This document shows, piece after piece, positions 26,601 to 34,663 of a DNA stretch of 64,000 nucleotides (within the stretch, counting starts at the first letter, position 1; the number at the start of each line of letters is the position of its first letter). The stretch comes from Dyadobacter fanqingshengii (lineage in GTDB: Bacteria > Bacteroidota > Bacteroidia > Cytophagales > Spirosomataceae). The notes below the pieces were generated by a model. The model saw only the letters and a program-made list of their open reading frames with translations, did no database searches and was not told the origin of the DNA. Both the position numbers and the translations under genes were made by a program. Location of the stretch: assembly GCF_023822005.2 (NCBI RefSeq), contig NZ_CP098806.1, forward strand, positions 744,001 to 808,000. Reading direction: 5' to 3'.

Positions 26601-29274
26601 CCAGCTTATCCGGATCCATCATTTCGGGTAGATCTTCAAGGTCTTCGATCTTTTTGCCGCGCATCAGCCATTTGGATTTCAAATAGGCAGTCAGAATGTG
26701 CAAATCCCCGACTTTGGAAGGGAAGGTGATACCCAGTTCATTCAAGACTTTCAAAGAAAGTGAAATCGCGTCGCCGGGCATTTCATTAGAGATCAGACTT
26801 TGGATCTGAATGTGGTGTAGCTCAATTTTATCGGCTGTATTTTTTGCGTGAAGCAATCCGTCGGTGGAAACTTCCATACATTTTGCGGGGTCGCCAGCCA
26901 GGTAGGCACTTTCCGCAAAATGCAGGTGCAGGTCAAATGCCAACTGATATTCATGGATCCAATCCTGATGGATCAGCAGTTCTTTGCCGATCCGGAAATA
27001 GGCCATCGCAACCGAGTAGGCGGCCGAAGACCTCGCTTTTTTTCCTGCGTCCAGATTCAGCCCGGCGATTTTGTAGCGTTCCTCTGATTGGGAAAAATTC
27101 TTTTGATGGTGATTGAGGTGGTTGACGATTTCAAACAGCTGGTCGTGCCGCTCTGCCGGCGAAAGCCTTTCAAGTAAAAAGTAGCCGATATTGACATGCA
27201 TTTCGTCCCTCGATTCCGCCGAAAGGAGGTTATATGCTGCCTGTTGCACCTGGTCATGGACAAAGTGGTAGCGCTTTGCGGCTAAGAATTGATTTGCATT
27301 TTCCCGGTCCGCTGACAGGCGCAGCAGGTTTTCAGTTAACGCTTCGCGCAAATCCTCGGCCGTTTCCTGCGGCGTCTTGTCGTTCAATGCCGAAAGCATG
27401 ACCAGATCGAAATCAGAGCCAATGCACGATGCCGTGACCAATGCCTGACGGGCAGGTTCCCGGAGGTTGTTGATCTTCGCGGTGAGCAACTGCTGGGATG
27501 TTCCCGATAATGCATAACCTGCTACCGCTTGTTGCTCCCATATCCATTTGCGGTGCTGACTGCTGTAAGTGACCAGCCCATTGGAGACCAGATCTTTGAT
27601 CGTTTCGGAAACAAAAAACGGGTTGCCAAGGGTGCGGGTGAGCACAATGTCTGCCAGAGGAGCGGCGACCATCGGCGGGCAGGAAAAGGTATCCGAAACG
27701 AGCTCGGTAATGTCTGCGGATTGCAAGGGATATAACGTGAGTTGAGACAAACTGGATTCAGCCGCGTCCATGTCTTTCAAGGCAATGCTCAGCGGGTGGT
27801 TTTCCGTCAGTTCATTATCGCGGTATGTGCCGATGATCAGCAGGTTGGAGCCCTCCACAGAATAGGTAACCCGGCTCAGAAAACGCAGGCTGGAAGGATC
27901 AGCCCAATGGAGATCATCCAGGAAAATGACCAGGGGATGCTGCTTTTTTGTAAAAACATTGATAAACTGGGTGAACACATTCACAAAACGGTTTTGCGCC
28001 TCGATCGGCGTTAAAGCCTCTACGATCGGCTGGCTACCAATGATCTTTTCGAGTTCCGGAATTACATCAATAATAATCCGCCCAAACTGGCCAACTGCAT
28101 CCAGTATCTGAGCCTTCCAGTAAGCCCGGTCTCCATGCGATATTTTACAAATTAGCTCTTTAAAAGCCTGAATAATGGCCTCAAAAGGAATGTTTTGCAC
28201 ATATTGGTCAAACTTTCCGGTTATAAACAGGACGTCTTCTGCTTCCACCCGGCTCTGTAATGCCTGAATCAGCGAAGATTTGCCGATACCTGAATTACCC
28301 GAAACAAGCACCATTTCATTGCGGTCGCCGATGCGCCCGAAAGCCGCCAGCAGCAATTCAAGTTCCTGATCCCTGCCATATAGTTTTCCGGCAAGATCGA
28401 ACCCACCCGCGACATCGTGCCCGCCAATCTGGAATGGCAATGCATCGCTATGCTTTTGCAAAAGAGCCTGGCTAGCCGCAAGATCATACCTGATCCCGCT
28501 GGTCGTTTGGTACCGTTCCGACGGTTTTTTCGATAATAATTTTAGAATAATGTCTGAAATCACAGCCGGAACCGAAGCATCCATATCCGACGGACTGGCG
28601 GCCCTGCGCGCCATGTGCGCATGCACCAGCTCATTGGGATCGGCATTTTCAAATGGCAGGACGCCGGCAAAAAGCTGGTACAACATTACTCCCAAATGGT
28701 AATAATCAGACCGGAAATCGACCGGAATGTCCATTAGCCCGCTTTGTTCCGGCGACATATATTGCAATGCGGCAAGTGAAGTGTTTGCATGGGGAGCATC
28801 ATTGAGCTCGTCGCCCAAAACGGCATAGCTCAGATCCGCCAGCCGTGTTTCGAGGGTTTTGGGATTGATCAGGAAATGGGCCGGTCTCAGGTCCGGATGC
28901 GCAATGCCGTGATATTGCAGCTCTTCAATGATTTTTGTTAAAGAAATGGCGACTGTCAAAGCTGAGGCAGTGGAAAGCCGGTTTTCCACCAGATACGATT
29001 TCAGACTGACGCCTTCGAAATGGTCCATTTCAAGCACCAGGTAATTTTCAGGCCGCTTTATCCGACAATAATTCAGTATGCGGCTGAATATAAATCCACT
29101 CCCTAATGCGAATTCCCGTTCAATCTCCTGACAAGCCTGGTCGGGTACACCATTAAAAGGGACGACCTTCAAAATCACCGGTTTTCCAGTGACAGAATCG
29201 ATTGCCCGAACCAGGGATTTGTTCAATTCTTTGTGCAAGTCGTCGATGATCCGGTATTCCTGGATGTTTGTCAT
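23638..29274 (-). CDS. Ser/Thr-kinase-like / AAA ATPase / GAF / hybrid histidine kinase
   Basis: 1878 residues, cytoplasmic. Order: protein-kinase-like domain (~1-270; Lys36 in VILK kept, catalytic loop HPDLRPAHFLIN at 125-136 and LADLS at 145-149 instead of DFG), AAA_16-type ATPase (~300-600; Walker A GNSGIGKSS at 326-334, Walker B FLDDLHWAD at 451-459), a long helical TPR-like region (~650-1290), GAF (~1310-1470), HisKA (SHEIRTPMTAILGMSEL), HATPase (GTGLGLFIAKKLVEEQGG) and a receiver (IILMDVKMPVMDGY). This is the known trifunctional kinase/ATPase/sensor kinase architecture. It has no transmembrane segment, so it senses an internal signal. It should pass phosphate through its receiver to the adjacent Hpt protein. 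Confidence 0.93.
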   Translation of the reverse strand: MTNIQEYRIIDDLHKELNKSLVRAIDSVTGKPVILKVVPFNGVPDQACQEIEREFALGSGFIFSRILNYCRIKRPENYLVLEMDHFEGVSLKSYLVENRLSTASALTVAISLTKIIEELQYHGIAHPDLRPAHFLINPKTLETRLADLSYAVLGDELNDAPHANTSLAALQYMSPEQSGLMDIPVDFRSDYYHLGVMLYQLFAGVLPFENADPNELVHAHMARRAASPSDMDASVPAVISDIILKLLSKKPSERYQTTSGIRYDLAASQALLQKHSDALPFQIGGHDVAGGFDLAGKLYGRDQELELLLAAFGRIGDRNEMVLVSGNSGIGKSSLIQALQSRVEAEDVLFITGKFDQYVQNIPFEAIIQAFKELICKISHGDRAYWKAQILDAVGQFGRIIIDVIPELEKIIGSQPIVEALTPIEAQNRFVNVFTQFINVFTKKQHPLVIFLDDLHWADPSSLRFLSRVTYSVEGSNLLIIGTYRDNELTENHPLSIALKDMDAAESSLSQLTLYPLQSADITELVSDTFSCPPMVAAPLADIVLTRTLGNPFFVSETIKDLVSNGLVTYSSQHRKWIWEQQAVAGYALSGTSQQLLTAKINNLREPARQALVTASCIGSDFDLVMLSALNDKTPQETAEDLREALTENLLRLSADRENANQFLAAKRYHFVHDQVQQAAYNLLSAESRDEMHVNIGYFLLERLSPAERHDQLFEIVNHLNHHQKNFSQSEERYKIAGLNLDAGKKARSSAAYSVAMAYFRIGKELLIHQDWIHEYQLAFDLHLHFAESAYLAGDPAKCMEVSTDGLLHAKNTADKIELHHIQIQSLISNEMPGDAISLSLKVLNELGITFPSKVGDLHILTAYLKSKWLMRGKKIEDLEDLPEMMDPDKLAAMRILQNITATVFTVISELYPLMVLKMVELSLKYGIAPESAITFATYGAIVNAIETNHPAGYRYGNVALKLADKTENSAAKARTLLVYNIVNRSSGQHINDALEPLRQSYQTGIEMGDVEYCSYASSAYSFHLLLSGKNLHWVKHEMLRYKMLPKSLSKGAVSHRNEPLIQIASNLLGENADPVILTGDYFDEGDAFSGIYGLQDKSRMFACFAYKMVLAYLSGELKKGLAHAQHTNPYAANMRGTPFESLFSFFFGLLNVAVYRSGQRRASYLKTAAKHCDKLRKFSQQVPINFEQRLYLLEAEIFAAKGNSQQATAYYDKAIKASNQNGHPHEAALANELCGRYWHEKGQQKMALTYLSAALDGYKEWGCVLKEQQLLADFPEISQANSDLAAIPASKNATGESIVSTLDLATLMKASTAISSEVVFSRLMEKLMQFAIENAGAQSGYFVLDWGGELYIEARRSVIDEVSDIRKLRLSDSNEVPASIIEHVFQTKSDVVLHDALASDAFKNDPVISKREIRSALCIPALNQGKLVGVLYLENNLATAVFTNERTQLLKLLSGQIAVSIENAILYEKLEQKVAVRTAEIQVQKEEIERQKLLVEEKSRFKEQFFANMSHEIRTPMTAILGMSELIFDTPLNEKQTEYAKGIRYSSENLLAIINDILDYSKIEAGKFSFANKPFQVRDRMNRLGYILRVIAEEKGLKLEINVDDDVSPQLIGDPIRLHQILLNLAGNAVKFTDNGAVSIRVSVVTRDHENEELLFEVTDTGIGIAQDKLAYIFETFTRIDDDLNTKQSGTGLGLFIAKKLVEEQGGSMQVNSKIGTGTKFSFNLTFEICNPGEHVEDEDNEKTLSGVNILLVEDNLFNQVVAEETLKKIIQNVRVTIADNGAIALEKLDEASFDIILMDVKMPVMDGYKATQAIRGREKDKNTPILAFTSNANPAEAQKCRNAGMDDYITKPIEAKKLKYKIRKLLEASKHLEQTS

Positions 29275-29361
29275 AGCAGCGGCCTTTTATCTCTTAAAAC
29301 GGTGTATTTCAAAGTCCTGCAAAGGTAACTTTCAGGTTTTATCATCAAATTGCATAGGTTC

Positions 29362-29388
29362 AATTTTTATATTTTTTTATACTTTTTA
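29362..29388 (-). promoter_or_regulatory. Phased A-tract motif, right copy
   Basis: On the minus strand it reads as three ~10-bp-phased units (TAAAAAG, TATAAAAAAA, TATAAAAATT), matching the left copy at 22364-22390 in 24 of 27 bases. It is 87 bp before the giant kinase start and 77 bp before the divergent monooxygenase start. The two copies face inward and bracket the whole relay. Confidence 0.45.
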
Positions 29389-29465
29389 AGGACTTCTTAC
29401 GATTTGACCCCTGCCCGCCGCATTACCTTTGTCACTGTCAAAACGAAATATAAAACACGGATCAA

Positions 29466-30716
29466 ATGAGAAAGATAGCAATCATGGGAGCAGGGCAGTC
29501 GGGATTACACCTGGCGATCAGACTTGTAAAAAGCGGATACGACGTGACGATCATTTCAGAACGTTCTGCCGAAGAGATTTTTAACGGCCAGCCGACGGGT
29601 GCTACCTATCTTTTTCACGACTCATTGCAACTGGAACGCGAGCTAGGACTTGATTTCTGGAGTGATACCGCTTATCATTCCACGGGTTTCAATATCAACT
29701 TCGGCAAACCCGACGGTAACTTTGCATTTGGTATCAAGTCACGCACCAGCAAGCCGGGTGCATCCATTGATCAGCGTTTGAAGTTCTATCAATGGATCAA
29801 GCTTTTTGAAAAACTGGGTGGTAAATTCATCGTCAGCGACACCACGCCTTCTGATCTGCTTGCCTGCACGGCCGAGTTTGATCTGGTGATCGTATCCTCC
29901 GGCAAAGGTCCGCTGGCCCGGCTGTTTACAAAAGACGAGGAGCGTTCGACGCACGAAAAGCCAGCCCGAAAGCTTGTACAGCTGCATATCAATGATTTTG
30001 AACAGACCGATAAAACCAAATTCACTTCCATTACTTTGGATGCATTGATGGGCGGCGGCGAGATCATCACTGCACCATTTTATCAAAAAGACGATATCCA
30101 ATGCGCCTTTATCCTGATCGAAAGCATTCCGGGCGGTCCGATGGACGTATTCGATGACGCGACCACAGCCAGTGAACTGCTTGCAAAAGCCAAAGAAATG
30201 ATCCGGACGCTCATGCCCTGGCGTTACCCGGCCTTTGCCAATGCGGAGGTGATTGCCGACAATGCGTTTTTAAAAGGAGCATTCACCCCGGTTGTACGCA
30301 AGCCGGTGGTTCAGCTCAACTCTACTGCAGCTGTGCTTGGGGTTGGAGATACCGTTATTTTAAATGATCCTATCGTGGGCCAGGGCGGCAACAATGCATC
30401 CAAAATGGCCAACGTTTATGCCAAAGCGATCATTGCCAGAGGCGACAAACCTTTTGATGTTGCCTGGATGAATGAAACTTTTGAAAGTTTTTGGGATTAT
30501 TCCAAATACGTGAACCGGTTCTCCGACATATTTCTGGCTCCCGCGCAGCCGCACGTGGTTGAAATACTGGGCGCAGCTACACAGAACCCCGAAATCGCTT
30601 CTGACTTTGTCAACGGTTTCAATCATCCGCCCGCGATTTTTCCCTGGCTGGACAATGCAGAGGAAGCCAAAAAATACCTCGCCAGCAAAGTCAAAAGTGC
30701 CGAACCTGTGATGTAG
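29466..30716 (+). CDS. Styrene/indole monooxygenase-type FAD-dependent oxygenase
   Basis: 416 residues. N-terminal FAD-binding Rossmann motif GAGQSG at 8-13, then SERSAEEI and NGQPTGA, which match the StyA / two-component styrene and indole monooxygenase group. The second FAD segment is ...VLGVGDTVILNDPIVGQGGNNASKMA, also typical. StyA-type enzymes take reduced FAD from a separate NADH:flavin reductase and epoxidise styrene, indole or similar alkenes. No StyB-like reductase or paa/styrene pathway gene is near, so the partner and substrate are open. It is divergent from the giant kinase with the phased motif between them. Confidence 0.83.
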   Translation: MRKIAIMGAGQSGLHLAIRLVKSGYDVTIISERSAEEIFNGQPTGATYLFHDSLQLERELGLDFWSDTAYHSTGFNINFGKPDGNFAFGIKSRTSKPGASIDQRLKFYQWIKLFEKLGGKFIVSDTTPSDLLACTAEFDLVIVSSGKGPLARLFTKDEERSTHEKPARKLVQLHINDFEQTDKTKFTSITLDALMGGGEIITAPFYQKDDIQCAFILIESIPGGPMDVFDDATTASELLAKAKEMIRTLMPWRYPAFANAEVIADNAFLKGAFTPVVRKPVVQLNSTAAVLGVGDTVILNDPIVGQGGNNASKMANVYAKAIIARGDKPFDVAWMNETFESFWDYSKYVNRFSDIFLAPAQPHVVEILGAATQNPEIASDFVNGFNHPPAIFPWLDNAEEAKKYLASKVKSAEPVM

Positions 30717-30861
30717 CCCGGTCTTTTAAAGCTTTAATTTATTTTTTCCACACCATAATTTTCTCAAAATGAAAAACGCAATGCGCGTGTCCTCAGCGGA
30801 CGCGCAACAGAAGACGCATGCCCATTTACAATCAGTTTACTCAACTATTTATCCAATTAAA

Positions 30862-32079
30862 ATGAAAAATCAGTTTTTGAAATCAATTACATTTTGCTTT
30901 GTCCTATTGTCTTCCGTGCTATCCACGAGCTGCCGTGAAGACCAGCTTTTGTCCGAGCAGGTAACAACCGAAAAGGATCTGGATTCGACACGTTCAGCAA
31001 AATTTGGTGTCCCTACAAAGTTTGATCAACATGAATTTGCGCTGAAAATCGAAGCTTACATGGAGCCGCTTGTGGCTGGTTTTGGCTATACAATTTACAA
31101 CGATGGCGTTCCTTACTATGCAACAAACGGAGGCGACGGTTTTGCCCGCAAGCATGTGGATACGCCCATGCTGCTACACAGTGCGATTGTTAAACAAGAG
31201 ATATCCAGCGTTACGCAGTATGTTACGGCGGTAGCGATGATCCACGCACTTCAAAAATACAATGTGCCCCTTGAATCGGCAGTTTGGCCTTACCTTCCTA
31301 AATATTGGAAGCCGAGCAAAGAATTCAAAACGCTTACTTTTGAAAGGCTTCTCGCACACCGGACCGGATTAATCAATTACCATGATTATCACAAACTTTC
31401 CGAGACTGTAACGGGAGTGGTCAACAAGAAGGTTTTTGATGCAAAAGATATTGAAAACAATGATGTCAATTATCTGCTGCTGGGTATTATCCTACCTTAT
31501 CTTGAAGCTAAAAAACTGGCTAATCAGGGCAATACCAGTAAATTAGTTAAGCTGGAATCCACCAATAACAACTTCATCGAATATGGTGAGCAGTATCGTG
31601 CTTATGTGAGAACCAACGTATTTAAAGCAGCCGGATTGGACCATTCAACAGTGATCGACTGGCGTGGATGGAATGAAAAAGGTACGATCCTTTCCTCAGC
31701 TGCAAACATGGGTTACCCGACTAAGAACGGCAGCGAGCCGGGAACTCAAAAAGAAATGCACCTTGTGGATTGTGGGGTTACAGGCTTGTATATGAGCGCT
31801 GAGCAGTTTGCCAAATTACAATCGGCGGTGGCGCAGTTCAGGGTAATCAGTTTCGATAAATTGAACCAAATGAAATCAAAACTGCTTGGTTTTGACGGCA
31901 GTATCGCAGGTAAGAAGAGTATTTATTATTGGAAGAAAGGAGCGGAAAATAATTGTGAAGCGATGATTGTCGACTTCGGAAAAGTGCAGGTCGCTGTTTT
32001 TGCAACCTCCACACACAGCCAGATCACAAATCCTGCGGTTCTTGCGCAGATGTATGAGGCATCTTTCAAAAATTTGTAA
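30862..32079 (+). CDS. Beta-lactamase-fold lipoprotein lacking catalytic motifs
   Basis: About 405 residues from the ATG at 30862 (MKNQFLKSITFCFVLLSS), giving a proper lipoprotein signal with lipobox LSTSC; an ATG at 30769 is in frame but adds a non-signal-like leader. The fold of class C beta-lactamase/serine hydrolases is recognisable from SSVTQYVTAVAMIHALQK, FERLLAHRTGLINY and VNYLLLGIILPYLE. The SxxK motif reads SVTQ, so the general-base Lys is gone, and the YxN motif region reads NND. Active hydrolysis is therefore doubtful; it may bind peptidoglycan or another ligand. It is followed by a strong terminator. Confidence 0.75.
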   Translation: MKNQFLKSITFCFVLLSSVLSTSCREDQLLSEQVTTEKDLDSTRSAKFGVPTKFDQHEFALKIEAYMEPLVAGFGYTIYNDGVPYYATNGGDGFARKHVDTPMLLHSAIVKQEISSVTQYVTAVAMIHALQKYNVPLESAVWPYLPKYWKPSKEFKTLTFERLLAHRTGLINYHDYHKLSETVTGVVNKKVFDAKDIENNDVNYLLLGIILPYLEAKKLANQGNTSKLVKLESTNNNFIEYGEQYRAYVRTNVFKAAGLDHSTVIDWRGWNEKGTILSSAANMGYPTKNGSEPGTQKEMHLVDCGVTGLYMSAEQFAKLQSAVAQFRVISFDKLNQMKSKLLGFDGSIAGKKSIYYWKKGAENNCEAMIVDFGKVQVAVFATSTHSQITNPAVLAQMYEASFKNL

Positions 32080-32102
32080 GCCCGGAAGTACAGATCGTGT
32101 AA

Positions 32103-32140
32103 AATGCCCCAGTCTGCTTGCAGACTGGGGCATTAGTTTT
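32103..32140. terminator. Strong bidirectional terminator
   Basis: 15-bp perfect stem (arms at 32103-32117 and 32120-32134, loop TT) followed by AGTTTTTT on the plus strand and by TTTT on the minus strand. It ends the lipoprotein gene to its left and the degraded PRC-barrel gene to its right. Confidence 0.85.
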
Positions 32141-32150
32141 TTGAATATAG

Positions 32151-32488
32151 TTAATTACCGGCGTTAGTTTCATCTTCACCCCCGCCAGTCCGAGCTTCCT
32201 TTTTGGCTCTTTCAATGTCATCTTCAATGCCAGGGATACGTTGATCACTGGATGCAACCCTGGAACCATAAAACCGCGTGTCATCAAACGCTCGTGGTTG
32301 TAAAATCCATCCGGATGGCTCTCATAAGTTACCGCGCCCGATGCAACCGCAGCGGCAAGGCCAGTGAAGGTATTTCGGATCTGAGATTCGGTTGCAGCTG
32401 TGATCATCCCCTTTTCATTATCGTCAAGGTCCACAATGATATACAACACTTTCCGGGACTGGGTGTCAAAGATCAGCTCGTCGACCAT
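32151..32488 (-). pseudogene. Frameshifted, 5'-truncated PRC-barrel-like gene
   Basis: The first part reads VDELIFDTQSRKVLYIIVDL, a PRC-barrel-like strand pattern, then continues to NHERLMTR. Beyond that the same frame runs straight through the terminator stem at 32103-32134, which real genes do not do. Shifting frame by one base near 32270-32279 gives RFYGSRVASSDQ, then IPGIEDDIERAKKEA and a stop at 32151, just before the terminator, which looks like the true C-terminus. The usual N-terminal strand of PRC-barrel proteins is also missing upstream of the ATG at 32488. So the gene seems to carry a frameshift and to have lost its start. A sequencing error at the shift is possible. Family assignment is moderate. 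Confidence 0.55.
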
Positions 32489-32612
32489 TCTGCCATAATT
32501 GATTTATTTTAACAAATACCGTACCTGTTAAAGTGGGGAGTATAATCTTCATCTGATATGGGTTAGCCCCTTTGTTCGCGGTAATAGGCTATATTTGGGT
32601 TTACATCCCGAT

Positions 32613-33407
32613 ATGGACATCAAGAAACGAAATAATGTAAAAGTGTTCGGCAACGGCACACAGCCGATGGTCTTTGCTCATGGCTTCGGATGCGGGCAAC
32701 ACATGTGGCGCTACATATGGCCGGCATTCGAAAAAGATTATAAAATTGTCCTCTTTGATTATGTCGGCAGTGGCGGCTCAGATATCAGTGCTTATAATCA
32801 CGAGCGTTATGACAGCTTAAATGGTTATGCACAGGATGTGATAGACATTTGCCATGAGCTGGCTTTGAAAAACTGCGTTTTCATTGGTCATTCAGTAAGC
32901 AGTATGGTTGGCGTGCTGGCATCAATCAAAGAACCTGAACTGTTTGACAGCCTTGTTTTGATCGGCCCGTCTGCCAGGTACATTGACGACGACCAGTACA
33001 CCGGTGGGTTTAAACAAGCGGACATAGAAGAGCTTTTGGTGACCATGGAGAGAAATTACATTGGTTGGGCAAATTTCCTTGCGCCCGCCATCATGCAAAA
33101 CGGCAGCCGGCCTGAGCTGGGGGCTGAGTTAACAGAAAGCTTTTGTTCAACCGACCCCATCATTGCCAAACAGTTCGCCCAGGTCACTTTTTTATCTGAC
33201 AACCGAAGGGACCTGGCCAAGGTAGTGCACCCGGTGCTGATTTTGCAGTGCTCAGAAGATATTATTGCGCCTGTCCAGGTAGGAGAGTACTTGCACCGTC
33301 AGATGAGTGGGAGCGTATATAAGCTCATGCAAGCCACAGGGCATTGTCCGCACCTGAGTGCACCGAAAGAAACTATTAAGCTCATGCAGGAATTCCTTTC
33401 GCACTAA
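32613..33407 (+). CDS. RsbQ-like alpha/beta hydrolase
   Basis: 264 residues from the ATG at 32613. Close in pattern to RsbQ/KAI2/D14 hydrolases: NVKVFGNG at the start, FAHGFGCGQHMWR (oxyanion), DYVGSGGSD, nucleophile GHSVSSMVGVLASI, acid region LQCSEDIIAP and catalytic His in TGHCPHLSAP. RsbQ in Bacillus works with the PAS-domain phosphatase RsbP in the energy-stress branch of sigma-B control, probably by making or handling a small hydrophobic ligand for the PAS domain. Here a PAS-containing histidine kinase starts 11 bp downstream, which suggests the same ligand-to-PAS logic feeding a kinase. Confidence 0.88.
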   Translation: MDIKKRNNVKVFGNGTQPMVFAHGFGCGQHMWRYIWPAFEKDYKIVLFDYVGSGGSDISAYNHERYDSLNGYAQDVIDICHELALKNCVFIGHSVSSMVGVLASIKEPELFDSLVLIGPSARYIDDDQYTGGFKQADIEELLVTMERNYIGWANFLAPAIMQNGSRPELGAELTESFCSTDPIIAKQFAQVTFLSDNRRDLAKVVHPVLILQCSEDIIAPVQVGEYLHRQMSGSVYKLMQATGHCPHLSAPKETIKLMQEFLSH

Positions 33408-33418
33408 CTTGATTTTGA

Positions 33419-34642
33419 TTGCAACAAGCAGAAAACATATTACAGGATTTGCCTTGCGGCTGTGTGATTTTTACCGAGACAGGAATGGTCACATTCATTA
33501 ACAGGACCCTATGCTCGGTGCTGGGTTTCCAGGTAGAAGACGTCCAGGGGAAAAGCGTGGAAGTGGTCATGACCATTTCCAGCCGCATATTCCACCAAAC
33601 CCATTTTTTTCCATTGCTTAAATTGAAGGGGCAGGTAAGTGAGATATTCCTGTCACTCCGGGCTAATGATGGGAGCTCAATCCCGATGATGGCCAATGCC
33701 AAATCCATCACTGAAAACGGGGAGCCCTGTTACATTTGTGTGTACACGCCGGTCTGGGAGCGACAGAAGTATGAAAACCAACTCTTGGAAGTTAACCGTG
33801 CGCAACAAAAGGCGTTGGATGAGAATGCTATGTTGAACCGGCTGAAAGACGAGCTCGAATCCAATCAATTTAACCTGGATCGAAAAATATCCATCCTCGC
33901 CGAGCGAAGCCGGGAATATCTGCAAATGGGCAAGGTATTCATGCACGACATGCAGGAGCCTATCCGCAAAATCAGTCTTTTCTTCGATACATTCCTACGT
34001 AAAGAGGGTATTCCACAAAACGCAGGCGAACACAGTCAAGTTGAAATAATCAAGCGCTCTATCCTGCGCTTAAAGTTCTTAACGGGCTCGCTGCTAGACT
34101 TTGTACAAAATTCCGTTTCCGACGACCCGGTAACTTTGCTCAATCCCGGTGCGCTTATCCAACAGGCCAGTGCAGAGCTTACTAAAAAGCACGGCCCTTT
34201 TGATTATGACATTAACATCGGGGATTTGCCAGAGTTTGATGGCAGGGCGGTGCAGATCAAGCGGGTCTTTATTGAGCTGTTAAAAAATGCGGTTGAAAAC
34301 AAGGCCTCTGACCGCAAATTGGCAATCCGGGTCACTGCCATCGTCTCAGAAGAAAATGCATATCAGAACCATTCAGCAAAGTACAGATATACCGATCATG
34401 TCAAGATCGAGTTTGCTGACAACGGTGCTGGTTTTGATAATAGGTTCAATGAATATGTGTTCGGTCTTTTAAATAAGCTTAACATGGGCACTCCTGGTCC
34501 GGGGCTGGGCCTAGCCTTATGTAAACAGATCATAGCGGGGCACTACGGTACGATCCAAGCGAAATCTGAGGTAGGAAAGGGAACAAGCATTGTAATTATG
34601 CTGCCGCTTCGGCAAATGGCAAATCATAACCAAATTGTGTGA
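33419..34642 (+). CDS. PAS-domain histidine kinase, partner of the RsbQ-like hydrolase
   Basis: About 407 residues, no transmembrane segment. PAS domain ~5-115 (CGCVIFTETGMVTFINRTLCSVLGF, then ITENGEPCYICVYTPVWER), a coiled coil ~120-175, a dimerisation/phosphoacceptor helix with MHDMQEPIRKISLFF (His followed by Asp, Pro five positions on, as in HisKA) and an HATPase domain with ELLKNAVENK (N box), FADNGAGFDN (G1) and GPGLGLALCKQI (G2). The start is a TTG at 33419, 11 bp after the hydrolase; no better start is visible. Cytoplasmic sensor probably reading a small molecule through its PAS domain. The convergent receiver 21 bp away is a possible target. Confidence 0.85.
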   Translation: MQQAENILQDLPCGCVIFTETGMVTFINRTLCSVLGFQVEDVQGKSVEVVMTISSRIFHQTHFFPLLKLKGQVSEIFLSLRANDGSSIPMMANAKSITENGEPCYICVYTPVWERQKYENQLLEVNRAQQKALDENAMLNRLKDELESNQFNLDRKISILAERSREYLQMGKVFMHDMQEPIRKISLFFDTFLRKEGIPQNAGEHSQVEIIKRSILRLKFLTGSLLDFVQNSVSDDPVTLLNPGALIQQASAELTKKHGPFDYDINIGDLPEFDGRAVQIKRVFIELLKNAVENKASDRKLAIRVTAIVSEENAYQNHSAKYRYTDHVKIEFADNGAGFDNRFNEYVFGLLNKLNMGTPGPGLGLALCKQIIAGHYGTIQAKSEVGKGTSIVIMLPLRQMANHNQIV

Positions 34643-34663
34643 TTTTACTCACAGAAGCAAGTG

